From an uncultured Oscillospiraceae bacterium (GTDB taxonomy: Bacteria; Bacillota; Clostridia; Oscillospirales; Ruminococcaceae), in contig CAJUAN010000001.1 in the NCBI GenBank assembly GCA_910584715.1, positions 144,186 through 208,185 of the forward strand: a DNA stretch of 64,000 nt, in the 5' to 3' direction. The position numbers and the translations under genes were made by a program. How positions within the stretch are numbered: the stretch's first letter is position 1; the number at the start of each line of letters is the position of its first letter. The notes below the pieces were generated by a model, which did no database searches, was not told the DNA's origin, and worked only from the letters and a program-made list of their open reading frames with translations. Below, one piece after another: positions 1-8,495 of this stretch.

Positions 1-2
1 TG

Positions 3-350
3 AAAAAGTAAGAAAAATGGTGTATTTGGTTAGCCCGAAGCGGAACAGCGTGAGCAGATATACCTGAACGTTACGATCCGCATCAAACAGTATACAGCCG
101 TTTCTTCAAATGGAAAGATAACAGTATTTTACTGCGCATTTTCCCCAAATTGAACGAAGACACTGACTTTGAAAATCTCAGTATAGACAACACTCCAGTA
201 AAAGCTCATCTGCAAAATGTGAGGGCAAAAATGCTGTAAACGCTGAAAAGCAACCAGTTTATCGATGTAAGCTGAGGAGGAAAACCCACTAAAATTCACG
301 CTTTGGATTTTGTCTAAATAATACATATTTTGTGTGTTTTCAGATACGCT
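3..350 (+). mobile_element. Decayed IS5-family transposase fragment and IS right end
   Basis: No open frame survives, but translating the plus strand across stops and frameshifts gives a recognisable IS5/IS427-type transposase N-terminal region. The frame holds ARSGTA, then a TGA stop at 51-53 where the family has Trp, then ADIPERYDP, TVYSRFFKWKD and ENLSIDNTPVKAH (about 54-210). Next comes a stop at 238-240, QFIDVS, another stop, and GGKPTKIHALD to about 315. In the family these parts read WRDLPERYG, VYSRFRKW, IDSTxVxAH and SRGGxTTKIHA. The stretch 275-350 matches the reverse complement of the element at 37438-37558, including the presumed right end GTTTTCAGATACGCT (336-350). The left end lies outside the window. 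The element is dead. Confidence 0.72.
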
Positions 351-360
351 ATAGTATCAG

Positions 361-389
361 TTGACATCCGCCAAAATATGTGGTATACT
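361..389 (+). promoter_or_regulatory. rnpB promoter, consensus SigA type
   Basis: TTGACA at 361-366, a 17-base spacer and TATACT at 384-389. The expected start point, about 7 bases downstream, falls on the first base of RNase P RNA helix P1 near 396, so promoter and RNA end agree. Confidence 0.85.
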
Positions 390-395
390 TATAAT

Positions 396-748
396 GCGAG
401 TAAGCTATGCGGTTAAACGCGTTACGCGCATTACGCGTCTGCGTTAGGAAAGTCCGGGCATCACAGAGCAGGGCAGCTGCTAACGGCAGCCGAGGGCGAC
501 CTTAGGGATAGTGCAACAGAGATATACCGCCGGTTTTCCGGCAAGGGTGGAAAGGCGAGGTAAGAGCTCACCGGAGCGCAGGAGACTGCGCTGCCATGTA
601 AACCCTGTCCGATGCAACGTCATTTTGGAACAATGCGTTATTGTCTGCTCGGCAGGCGCATTGCAACGACGGCTCGAGCGTTTCGGCGACGATTCGCCCA
701 GATAGATTTCCGCACACGACAAAACCCGGCTTATCGGCTTAGTCGCAA
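396..748 (+). ncRNA. rnpB: RNase P RNA, bacterial class A
   Basis: Catalytic RNA that removes 5' leaders from pre-tRNAs together with protein RnpA. The conserved core is present: AGGAAAGTCCGGGC near 446 (5' strand of P4), the cluster CACAGAGCAGGG, GGGCGACC, and ATAGTGCAACAGAGATATAC, and the 3' part ACAAAACCCGGCTTAT near 718-733. The ends pair as helix P1: GCGAGTAAGC at 396-405 with GCTTAGTCGC at 737-746. The length of about 350 bases is normal for class A. It has its own consensus promoter and a terminator about 45 bases after the 3' end. The exact 3' end is inferred from the P1 pairing. Confidence 0.93.
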
Positions 749-791
749 TACCGAAGCTTTTCGTTTACTGCGGAAAGCTTTGCCAAAACGG

Positions 792-830
792 GGACAGGGG
801 TTATGACAAGCCCTGTCCTCTTTTTCTTTT
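792..830 (+). terminator. Rho-independent terminator of rnpB
   Basis: GGACAGGG (792-799) pairs with CCCTGTCC (811-818), followed by CTCTTTTTCTTTTT. It sits 45 bases beyond the RNase P RNA. Confidence 0.85.
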
Positions 831-916
831 TCCGGAAATTTTGAACGATAAAGCTTCAAAATAAAGTGAGCTGAATGTGTTGGTTTTCTGAAAATCGACA
901 AATTCTCTAAAATGCT

Positions 917-945
917 TTGACAAAAAAACAGATGTATGGTATAAT
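917..945 (+). promoter_or_regulatory. Perfect SigA promoter for the FecR gene pair
   Basis: TTGACA (917-922), a 17-base spacer and TATAAT (940-945). The predicted start near 952 leaves a leader of about 130 bases before the first FecR-domain gene. Confidence 0.8.
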
Positions 946-1081
946 AAAGTGTAATTGTATGTGCAGCTTAAAACGTTAAAATTTTTTATCCCCATATTAT
1001 TCCGATTATTAAGCCCCGCAGAATTTTGTGCGGGACATCGAACATATAAAAATGCTTGCAGTTTTGAAAGGCGGCTGTGAT

Positions 1082-2188
1082 TTGATAAAGATCCTTTCTG
1101 AAAATTTAAAGCTTATAATGATCGGCGTTATAAGTATACTTATGGTTCTTGCGGGAGCTATAGTTTTAAGCCTGTACTTCGGCGGAGACGTTGCAAGACA
1201 GCTTATTGTTACCGACATAAGCGGTACGGCTTTTATTTCCCGCGACAGCAAACGTCTGAACGCGAATAAGAAGTTTGCCCTGAAAAGCGGAGACATTATT
1301 ACTACGGACGAGAACAGCTTTGTGCGGATAAGCGTTGACAGAGACAAATTTGTATGGATAGAACCGGAATCGACTGTGTACATATATTTTACCGATGTGG
1401 ACTCAAAAGGAGATATTTCAGTAAACCTCACCAGAGGAGCGGTAATTTGCCGTCTTAACAACAAGCTGAAAAAAAATGCCACATTTTCCCTTAAAACGCC
1501 CAACAGTTCCGTTTCGGTAAAGGGAACGGCATTTCGGGCTGAGTTTGACTATGTAAAGGAGTACATGGGTTATAAGGATGTTATGATAACTCAGGTACAA
1601 AATTTTGACGGCACAGTCGCTCTCCAGCTTTACGACGCGGATAAGCAGCCTTATGAACTGCCTATGCTCCTTATTGAGCGTACTGCGGCTCAGATGCTTA
1701 CTTCGGAGGAAATGTGCAAGTACGGCTATCTTAATTATAGCTTTGACCTGCTTACACTCAATGATTCGACGCTCGGAGAGCTTATACGGGCGTGCGCCGA
1801 AAAGGAACTTGCGTTTACCCCTGAGGAACTGAACCGCGCCTATAAGATCGTAAGGGACGAACGGCTCAAACAGGAAACGGCAACCGAATCGGTTGCGGAC
1901 GATTCCTCCGATACTTCTATAACAACTACAGTGACTACAACGGAACCTACGACCGTGACAACTTCCCCCCCCCCCGAAGAGACGGAAACGGACGAGGAAT
2001 CCTACGGAACACTGGGTACAACGCTTAAAACCCATGTTTATACTACCTATTCGGGAGTAAAATGGTGGGAGATAACCGGAAATACCAATACCGGCACAGA
2101 TGGCTATGAAGACTGGTTTGCAGAGACAGACGATGATTTCAGTGATGAGGTTACCGTTACTGCGGGAACCTCAGAAGCTGAAAATTAA
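1082..2188 (+). CDS. Membrane-anchored FecR-domain protein
   Basis: Probably an extracellular protein held by one N-terminal membrane segment (residues about 8-32, IMIGVISILMVLAGAIVLSL). The middle (about 50-200) resembles a FecR domain: SGDIITTDENS, a jelly-roll-like repeat of short beta strands, and SSVSVKGTAFRAE. In Gram-negatives FecR proteins control iron-uptake sigma factors; here no such partner is adjacent, so the role is unknown. The C-terminus is rich in Thr, Pro, Glu and Asp (TTTVTTTEPTTVTT), typical of a wall-spanning stalk. The start is uncertain: the frame is open from GTG 1028 and ATG 1052, but neither has a ribosome site. TTG 1082 follows AAAGGCGG, and its N-terminus aligns with the next gene. 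The two genes form one operon. Confidence 0.72.
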   Translation: MIKILSENLKLIMIGVISILMVLAGAIVLSLYFGGDVARQLIVTDISGTAFISRDSKRLNANKKFALKSGDIITTDENSFVRISVDRDKFVWIEPESTVYIYFTDVDSKGDISVNLTRGAVICRLNNKLKKNATFSLKTPNSSVSVKGTAFRAEFDYVKEYMGYKDVMITQVQNFDGTVALQLYDADKQPYELPMLLIERTAAQMLTSEEMCKYGYLNYSFDLLTLNDSTLGELIRACAEKELAFTPEELNRAYKIVRDERLKQETATESVADDSSDTSITTTVTTTEPTTVTTSPPPEETETDEESYGTLGTTLKTHVYTTYSGVKWWEITGNTNTGTDGYEDWFAETDDDFSDEVTVTAGTSEAEN

Positions 2189-2199
2189 TGAAAGGAGAT

Positions 2200-2220
2200 G
2201 ATCCGGATTTTAACCGGATC
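2200..2220 (+). promoter_or_regulatory. Hairpin between Shine-Dalgarno and likely start of second FecR gene
   Basis: GATCCGG and CCGGATC form a 7-base-pair stem with loop ATTTTAA. AAAGGAG lies at 2191-2197, immediately before ATG 2198 and 36 bases before ATG 2234. Folding the hairpin would reduce the second distance to about 15 bases. This is inferred from sequence only. Confidence 0.4.
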
Positions 2221-2233
2221 AGGCATAACATTT

Positions 2234-3982
2234 ATGAAGGACTTTATAAACAATTTTAAGATACCGCTTATCCTCGGAGGATGTGCGCTGATCGCAATAG
2301 TTATTACCCTTTTTGTTGTGAACGGAGGCGGCGGTTCCTCATACGGACTGTACATATCGTCGGCTTCGGGAAGTGTAAGCGTTACAAATTCTGACGCTGT
2401 TACAAGCTCCGCAAACGGGGACATGCTTAAAAACGGTGATATTGTCACCTTAGGAGCTGATTCCTCATGCATACTTTCCTATAAAGGCAAAAAAAATTCC
2501 GAAAAAAATTATATTGTTCTCGGTTCGGATTCTCAGGTCGTTGTGTCAGGAGAATTCAACGGAAAGGAAAATGGTGAGCTTTTCCTCAGAAGCGGTTCGG
2601 TAATAGGAAATTTTGCGGACGAGGATCACTGCTCAATAAACATAAGGACTGCCGACTCTATGATCTCGACAGATAAAAGCGTGTCAAAAATTTCCTACAG
2701 CACCAACGAGTTTATGTCTTATACCGATCTGTACACCTTTATGGGCGACAACAGTATTCAGCTTTATGACGCGGCTGGAAATCCTGTCAATAATTCTGAA
2801 CTTCAGATAGCCAAAAAATGGGGACGGATAGTCTCAGAGGACGGTCCGTCCTTTGAGGCGCTCAATCTGGACTTTGATCTGGAGGAGCTTTCCGCTTCCG
2901 ATCTGAAAAACTTAATAACCATTGCTGCAATTATAGGAGAAGAGTTCCCTTATACTCCGGAAGAATTAAAAGCGGCATATGATAAGAAGTCAGACGGCGA
3001 TGACAATGAGGAAGCGCCTCCGGTTGAACAGCAGCCTGACGAGACAGTAACTGACAGCTCCGATACGATACAGACTGCCGAGCCTATTGTCACAACTACT
3101 CCGGCGCCTACAGAAACTACTCTTCCCGGACACACCACTGCCGCTCCGGTCGTTACAACTACGGCAGCGCCTGTTACTACTACCGCCGCACCGGTCACAG
3201 AGACTGTTCCTGAGGAAACCTCGGATAACAGCGGAGTTTACCATACTGTTACGATTGTTGTGGACGGTGAAGAAACTATTCAGGAAATAATCCACGGCGG
3301 AAATGCCGTTCAGCCTGAGGATCCGGTTGTCGAAGGTCTGGAATTTATCGGCTGGGACGGTTCGTTTGATAATATCACAGAGGACAGAGTTATTACAGCA
3401 CGGTTTAATGAATTTGTGTCAGAGCCTTCAGACAGTACTCATACTGTAACGGTTGTTATCGGAAACAAATCAAATACTATTCAGGTCGAACACGGCAAGT
3501 CCGCTAATCTGCCTTCAACTATAAATGTGGAGGGTTATATATTTAAAGGCTGGGACAAGGACTTTACAAGCATTACCGAAGATATTGTTATTTCTGCAAT
3601 TCTTGAACCTGCCGGAACCCATACTGTTACATTTGTCGTAGAAAATGATACTTATACCCTTCAGGCAGAACATGGCGGAGCTGTTATTCCGACATATATC
3701 CCAAGTACAGACAGCAGAGGAAACCGTTTTATCGGATGGGATAAATCCCTTAACAATATTATTAATGACACTACTATCACAGCAGTATTTGCGACCGGCG
3801 AATATCATACGGTTACATTTATAATTGACGGTCAGTTTTATACCGTAATGACGCCTGACGGCGAAACCGCAGAACCTCCGTTCTGGCCTATAGCCGACAG
3901 CAACGGAAACCGTTTCCTCGGCTGGGACAAGAGCCTTGATAACATTAAGAGTGATATTACTATTACCGCGTATTACGGCTGA
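2234..3982 (+). CDS. FecR-domain protein with four C-terminal InlB-like repeats
   Basis: Paralogue of the upstream gene: an N-terminal membrane segment (about 8-30, IPLILGGCALIAIVITLFVV), a FecR-like domain (about 40-210), a Thr/Pro/Ala linker (about 280-335, with TTTAAPVTTTAAPVTE), then four repeats of 57-62 residues to the C-terminus. Each repeat follows the plan HTVT-V-G, HG, F-GWD, I--D--ITA and resembles the InlB B-repeat/Flg_new family found in surface proteins. It is therefore probably an exported, membrane-anchored adhesin or sensor. ATG 2198 opens the frame but directly touches the AAAGGAG site, so it is poorly placed; ATG 2234 matches the start of the paralogue. The ligand is unknown. 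Confidence 0.75.
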   Translation: MKDFINNFKIPLILGGCALIAIVITLFVVNGGGGSSYGLYISSASGSVSVTNSDAVTSSANGDMLKNGDIVTLGADSSCILSYKGKKNSEKNYIVLGSDSQVVVSGEFNGKENGELFLRSGSVIGNFADEDHCSINIRTADSMISTDKSVSKISYSTNEFMSYTDLYTFMGDNSIQLYDAAGNPVNNSELQIAKKWGRIVSEDGPSFEALNLDFDLEELSASDLKNLITIAAIIGEEFPYTPEELKAAYDKKSDGDDNEEAPPVEQQPDETVTDSSDTIQTAEPIVTTTPAPTETTLPGHTTAAPVVTTTAAPVTTTAAPVTETVPEETSDNSGVYHTVTIVVDGEETIQEIIHGGNAVQPEDPVVEGLEFIGWDGSFDNITEDRVITARFNEFVSEPSDSTHTVTVVIGNKSNTIQVEHGKSANLPSTINVEGYIFKGWDKDFTSITEDIVISAILEPAGTHTVTFVVENDTYTLQAEHGGAVIPTYIPSTDSRGNRFIGWDKSLNNIINDTTITAVFATGEYHTVTFIIDGQFYTVMTPDGETAEPPFWPIADSNGNRFLGWDKSLDNIKSDITITAYYG

Positions 3983-3996
3983 TTTGAAAATCATAA

Positions 3997-4037
3997 AGAG
4001 GGCAGAAACGAAATGTCGTTTCTGCCCTCTGTTTTTT
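3997..4037 (+). terminator. Rho-independent terminator after the FecR operon
   Basis: AGAGGGCAGAAACGA pairs with TCGTTTCTGCCCTCT (15 base pairs, 4-base loop), followed by GTTTTTT. It ends the FecR pair; the opposing Rrf2 gene ends 12 bases further on. Confidence 0.92.
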
Positions 4038-4048
4038 GAATTAAAGAA

Positions 4049-4450
4049 TTATGTATCAATAAACATATCGAATGTATAAGAAGCCAGTTTTTTTTCCACC
4101 TCGGCGGAAATCTCGTCGTATACCTTTTGAAAGCGGCATATCCCGGACATACCGCGGTTACAGTCGTATCCGTCCGAAAGGCACTTGCTGAGACAGTACC
4201 TGCCCTCTACGGTTTCAATAACGTCTTTAAGAGAAATTTCCTGAGGCGTTTTAGCAAGCTCATATCCGCCCTGGGTACCCTTGAAAGACTTTATAATACC
4301 GCTTGCCACAAGCTTACGCAAGATTTTAAGAGCAAATCTGAGAGTAACGCAGGTTTGCTCGGAAATAGTTTTTGCGTCCATGCGCCGTTTTGATTCGGCA
4401 AGGCAGCCGACTATCCTTACAGCGTAATCCGATTCCAACGTAATCTGCAT
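4049..4450 (-). CDS. Rrf2-family transcriptional regulator
   Basis: DNA-binding regulator of 133 residues with the Rrf2 winged helix: YAVRIVGCLAE near residue 9, then AKTISEQTCV, LKILRKLVASGIIKSFKGTQGGYELA and ISLKDVIETVEG. Cysteines at residues 86, 90, 97 and 105 lie where IscR- and NsrR-type members bind an Fe-S cluster, so redox or iron sensing is plausible but not shown. The spacing (4, 7 and 8 residues) differs from the IscR pattern. It lies 82 bases after rpoD on the same strand, with no clear terminator between, so read-through from the dgt-dnaG-rpoD operon is possible. No iscS or iscU is nearby to suggest a target. Confidence 0.85.
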   Translation of the reverse strand: MQITLESDYAVRIVGCLAESKRRMDAKTISEQTCVTLRFALKILRKLVASGIIKSFKGTQGGYELAKTPQEISLKDVIETVEGRYCLSKCLSDGYDCNRGMSGICRFQKVYDEISAEVEKKLASYTFDMFIDT

Positions 4451-4532
4451 AATAATGCCATTTCAGCCGCAGCAAAACAGGCGGCGGAAATTACTCCTTT
4501 CATTTTATTTTTAGAACTGCTGACTCCGCGTA

Positions 4533-5612
4533 TCAGTCAAGAAAATCCTTGACCTTTTTGCTTCTGCTGGGGTGTCTCAGTTTTCTGAGAGCTTTAGCCT
4601 CGATCTGACGGATACGTTCGCGGGTAACGTTGAATTCCTTGCCCACTTCCTCCAGGGTGCGGCTTCTGCCGTCCTCCAGACCGAAACGCAACCTGAGTAC
4701 TTTTTCTTCCCGCTCGGTAAGAGTGGAGAGCACCTCCCCAAGCTGTTCCTTAAGCAGGATAAGAGAAGCTGCTTCCGCAGGAGCCGGCGCGTCGTCGTCT
4801 GGAATGAAGTCCCCCAGATGACTGTCTTCCTCCTCGCCGATAGGGGTTTCAAGGGAAACGGGGTCCTGCGCGATACGCATTATCTCGCGTACGCGTTCCA
4901 CAGGCATTTCAGTGAATTCTGCGATTTCCTCCGGAGAGGGGTCGTGACCGTTCTGGTGCAGGAGCTGGCTTGAAGCCTTTTTAACCTTTGTGATAGTCTC
5001 AACCATGTGCACCGGAATACGGATAGTACGAGCCTGATCTGCTATCGCTCTTGTGATAGCCTGTCTTATCCACCAGGTGGCGTATGTGGAAAATTTAAAG
5101 CCTTTTGTATGGTCGAACTTTTCAACAGCCTTGATAAGACCGAGATTTCCCTCCTGGATAAGATCAAGGAACTGCATACCGCGGCCTACGTAGCGCTTTG
5201 CAATGGATACCACCAGACGGAGGTTGGCTTCTGCAAGACGCTTTCTCGCCTTGATATCCCCCTGAGCCATACGTTCCGCAAGCTCTATTTCCTCTTCGGC
5301 GGTAAGCAGTGGAACCCGTCCGATTTCTTTCAAATAGATTTTAACGGGATCGTCAATAGCAATGCCCTCGGTGGAGAGAGAAAGCTCAAGATCGTCGGCA
5401 GTAGCGTCCAGAGGGAGGGACAGATCGGTGTCGATGCTGAAATCCTCAATGACCTCAATGTTGAGATTTGAGCAGCTGTCGTAGAAAGCCTCCATTTGGT
5501 CCACGTCGTATTCAAGCTCCTCCAGCACGTCTGTAATTTCCTTGGCGGACAGCTTGCCGCTTGCCTTACCCTGCTCCATAAGACTTTCGATAGTCCGTTT
5601 ATTGTTTGACAT
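4533..5612 (-). CDS. rpoD: Primary RNA polymerase sigma factor (SigA/RpoD)
   Basis: Main vegetative sigma factor of 359 residues. A short region 1.1 is followed by region 1.2 (DDPVKIYLKEIGRVPLLTAE), region 2 (NLRLVVSIAKRYVGRGMQFL, DLIQEGNLGLIKAVEKFD, YATWWIRQAI), region 3 (RTIRIPVHMVETI) and region 4 with LTEREEKVLRLRFGL and EVGKEFNVTRERIRQIEAKA. This is the housekeeping type and explains the many TTGACA/TATAAT sites in the window. ATG 5612 is preferred over ATG 5621 because AAAGG stands 9 bases before it. The gene starts 15 bases after dnaG in the conserved macromolecular-synthesis operon. Confidence 0.97.
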   Translation of the reverse strand: MSNNKRTIESLMEQGKASGKLSAKEITDVLEELEYDVDQMEAFYDSCSNLNIEVIEDFSIDTDLSLPLDATADDLELSLSTEGIAIDDPVKIYLKEIGRVPLLTAEEEIELAERMAQGDIKARKRLAEANLRLVVSIAKRYVGRGMQFLDLIQEGNLGLIKAVEKFDHTKGFKFSTYATWWIRQAITRAIADQARTIRIPVHMVETITKVKKASSQLLHQNGHDPSPEEIAEFTEMPVERVREIMRIAQDPVSLETPIGEEEDSHLGDFIPDDDAPAPAEAASLILLKEQLGEVLSTLTEREEKVLRLRFGLEDGRSRTLEEVGKEFNVTRERIRQIEAKALRKLRHPSRSKKVKDFLD

Positions 5613-5627
5613 AAAGTTCATCCTTTC

Positions 5628-7379
5628 CTACTTCTTTCTTTTTAAATTCTGAATATATTTCAAAAACTCGTCATCCGACATATCTTTGGCACTCTCGGAA
5701 TTGTCGGCTGATGAAACAAGAATATTAATAAAATCATCAAGAGCAGTTTTATTAATATTTACATCTTTGCTATTGACTTCAATTTCGGTTATTTTACCCA
5801 TTTCATCGGCGCTAAATTCACTTTGGAGTGAAAGAATATCTGAAAAGGCTGAATTTTTTATCTTTTCCAGCATAACTGAATACACTTTTTTGTTGAAATC
5901 CGTCGCAAACTGTTCCGGAGCGACTCTTGACGAAATTTGATCGGCTTCGTCCGGATTTGCCGCAAGATAGGCGATTATGCCGATCTCGGCTTTGTATTCC
6001 TTCGGTTTTCGGTATGAATCGGGATTTGTACGCATTTGCTTCTGAAACGTTCTTATTTCAGTCCATTCTTTGTTTTTTGACTGATTCTGTCTTTTCCTTA
6101 TAAGACCGTTTACCTGCTGAACGATCATTTCCTTGTTTACCCTGTTGGACTCTGCAAGTCTGCCGGCGTAGACTTCGCGCTCAATAGGTGAGGTAATGTC
6201 CGCAAGAATATTTACGCACCGCTTCAAGTATTCTATCCTGCCCTCGTCAGTTTCGATATCCAGACCGGCGCGGCATTTTTCAAGCTCAAACTCAATTGCG
6301 CCGCCCGACTTGTCCAGAAGCTGCTTGAAACGGAGCGCGCCGAATTTTTTTATGTACTCGTCGGGGTCTTTTGCTCCCTCCATTTTGATGATCTTTGTTC
6401 GCAGCCCTACCTCGGAAAGCAGGTTGATAGCTTTGTGAGTAGCATTCTGCCCCGCGCCGTCAGAGTCGTAAGCAATAATAATCTCCTCGGCGTATTGAGA
6501 CATCAGCCGTGCCTGCTCCTGCGTGAGAGCCGTTCCAAGGGTTGCAACAACATTTTCAAATCCAGCCTGATTTATTGCGATAACGTCCATGTAGCCCTCT
6601 GCAAGTATCAGGCGCTTTTCTTCGGATTTCTTGGCAAAATTAAGCGAGAAAAGATTGCGGCTTTTCTTGAATACAGGAGTGTCGGAGCTGTTGACATATT
6701 TCGGCCCGTCTCCGTCAATAGTACGCCCTCCGAAAGCAATAACGTTACCCCGCAGGTCAATAATGGGAAACATAACACGGTCTCGAAAAACATCGTATAC
6801 GCCGTCGTTTTTTCCGCGTTTGCATAGAAAAGCGGCAATAAGCTCATCATCGTAAAACCCCTTTGACCGCAGGTGATTGGACAAATTATACCAACCATTA
6901 GGGGCATATCCCAATCCGTATTTTGTAATTGTAGCCGCCGATAGCTGACGTTCCGCAAAATACCGCCGTCCCTTTTCGCCGTCCGGAGAGCCGGTCAAGG
7001 TATCATAAAAATACCTTGCGGCGGTTCGGTTTATTTCCAGAATACGGGATTTTATACGCGAGCTTTCATCGTTTTTCGAATCCTCCGGCATAGCCATTCC
7101 CGCACGATCGGCAAGAAACTTTATAGCTTCAACATAACCGAGGTTTTCGATTTTCATCACAAAAGTGATAACGTCCCCGCCCGCGCCGCAGCCGAAACAG
7201 TAAAAATGCGGGTCGGCAGCGTCAAGAAAAACTGTACAGGACGGCGATTTTTCCGAGTGAAAGGGGCACAGGCACACACAGCCTCTGCCGCGGCGTATTA
7301 GGCTGACATAGGACGACATAACGCTGTCAATAGGATTATTCTGTTTGAGCTCCTGAATGAACAGCTCGGGAAACGCCAT
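5628..7379 (-). CDS. dnaG: DNA primase
   Basis: Makes RNA primers for replication and works with the replicative helicase. The 583 residues contain the CHC2 zinc finger (Cys38, His41, Cys61, Cys64; CPFH and CFGCG), a catalytic core, the TOPRIM fold with LILAEGYMDVIA and IIAYDSDGAGQNA, and a C-terminal helicase-binding region of low conservation. The frame opens 28 codons earlier, but that part lies inside the upstream gene. ATG 7379 gives the normal MAFPELFIQEL start and overlaps the stop of the dGTPase gene by one base, indicating translational coupling. It is followed 15 bases later by rpoD. Confidence 0.97.
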   Translation of the reverse strand: MAFPELFIQELKQNNPIDSVMSSYVSLIRRGRGCVCLCPFHSEKSPSCTVFLDAADPHFYCFGCGAGGDVITFVMKIENLGYVEAIKFLADRAGMAMPEDSKNDESSRIKSRILEINRTAARYFYDTLTGSPDGEKGRRYFAERQLSAATITKYGLGYAPNGWYNLSNHLRSKGFYDDELIAAFLCKRGKNDGVYDVFRDRVMFPIIDLRGNVIAFGGRTIDGDGPKYVNSSDTPVFKKSRNLFSLNFAKKSEEKRLILAEGYMDVIAINQAGFENVVATLGTALTQEQARLMSQYAEEIIIAYDSDGAGQNATHKAINLLSEVGLRTKIIKMEGAKDPDEYIKKFGALRFKQLLDKSGGAIEFELEKCRAGLDIETDEGRIEYLKRCVNILADITSPIEREVYAGRLAESNRVNKEMIVQQVNGLIRKRQNQSKNKEWTEIRTFQKQMRTNPDSYRKPKEYKAEIGIIAYLAANPDEADQISSRVAPEQFATDFNKKVYSVMLEKIKNSAFSDILSLQSEFSADEMGKITEIEVNSKDVNINKTALDDFINILVSSADNSESAKDMSDDEFLKYIQNLKRKK

Positions 7380-8371
7380 TATTTTTTCCAGCCTTTCGGT
7401 ATAAACAATTCGTTGTAGAGGTTGACTGAGTAAACGTCGGTCATGCCGGCGATATAGTCGCACACGGCTCTGTCCTTGTCGAACTTCGCCATGATTTTTT
7501 TGTATTCGTCGGGAAGCTTGTCTGGGTACCGCAAAAAGTACATATAAAGCCGCTCTATCATAGCTTTTGCTTTGGCTTCCTCAGCCTTTGCCGAGGAATT
7601 TTTGTACACATTTGCGAACATAAATTCCCGAAGCTCGTCATGAGCCTTTTTTACATCGTCGCTCATGCGTATATCCTCCACGCCGTTTTCGACAATAGAG
7701 GTTATCAGAGTTGTGATACGCCTGCTCTTGCTGTTGCCGAGAATATCGGTCGCGGACTTTGGCAGATCCTCTTCTTTGAGCATTCCCGCACGTATCGAGT
7801 CGTCTATGTCATGGTTGATGTAGGCGATCTTGTCCGCAAGGCGAACGATATAGCCTTCTTTTGTAACAGCTATCTTGTTCGTATGACAAGCAATACCGTT
7901 TTTTACTTCGTATGTAAGATTAAGTCCTGCACCGTCGTTTTCTATGTAGTCGACCACGCGGACGCTTTGAAGATAATGCTTGAAGCCGTAAGGGCATATC
8001 TCGTTAAGAATGTCCTCGCCTGAATGACCAAAAGGAGTGTGTCCCAAGTCGTGACCGAGAGCGATAGCTTCTGTCAGGTCTTCGTTGAGCCTGAATGCTC
8101 TTGCGATGGTTCTTGCTATTTGCGATACCTCAAGAGTATGCGTGAGCCGCGTTCTGTAGTGGTCGCCGACGGGGGAAAGGAATACCTGTGTTTTCTGCTT
8201 CAGTCTTCTGAACGAATTACAGTGGAGTATCCTGTCTCTGTCCCGCTGAAATTCCGTTCTCAGCGGACATTTGGGTTCACTGCGGACGCGTCTGCCCGTA
8301 CCCTTTGATGTGCAGGCGTCCTCGCACAGGATACCCAGCTCTGTGATTTCGGTTTGTTCGCGTACTGTCAT
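7379..8371 (-). CDS. dgt: Deoxyguanosinetriphosphate triphosphohydrolase-like HD protein
   Basis: HD-superfamily hydrolase of 330 residues, related to dGTPases that cut dNTPs into nucleoside and triphosphate; the substrate of this subgroup is less certain. Motifs include CPLRTEFQRDRDRILH, SFRRLKQKTQVF, RTRLTHTLEV and the metal site HDLGHTPFGHSGE, with a later HD-type D in LADKIAYINHD. ATG 8371 is chosen because GGAGGT stands six bases before it; the frame continues 13 codons upstream without a ribosome site. It leads the dgt-dnaG-rpoD operon, an arrangement common in Clostridia. Confidence 0.92.
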   Translation of the reverse strand: MTVREQTEITELGILCEDACTSKGTGRRVRSEPKCPLRTEFQRDRDRILHCNSFRRLKQKTQVFLSPVGDHYRTRLTHTLEVSQIARTIARAFRLNEDLTEAIALGHDLGHTPFGHSGEDILNEICPYGFKHYLQSVRVVDYIENDGAGLNLTYEVKNGIACHTNKIAVTKEGYIVRLADKIAYINHDIDDSIRAGMLKEEDLPKSATDILGNSKSRRITTLITSIVENGVEDIRMSDDVKKAHDELREFMFANVYKNSSAKAEEAKAKAMIERLYMYFLRYPDKLPDEYKKIMAKFDKDRAVCDYIAGMTDVYSVNLYNELFIPKGWKK

Positions 8372-8495
8372 ATCCGCACCTCCGGGAAGTCTGATGATAT
8401 AGTAGCGCATTTAAATATAGTATCTGCTTATATATACAATTTTCGCGGAAAAAAAACCTCTTTTTTATTTAAATTTTGTATTAGTGCATAAATAA

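Noticed and set aside
129..326. 65-codon minus-strand open frame at the left end
   Set aside because: It is antisense to the IS5 transposase remnant and has no ribosome site.
3070..3215. CRISPR-like or tandem DNA repeat in the second FecR gene
   Set aside because: The repetition is of Thr/Ala/Pro codons in an open frame (a protein linker), with irregular units and no spacers.
5628..7463. Longer dnaG reading with 28 extra N-terminal residues
   Set aside because: The extension lies within the end of the dGTPase gene in another frame and has no primase similarity; ATG 7379 gives the family start.
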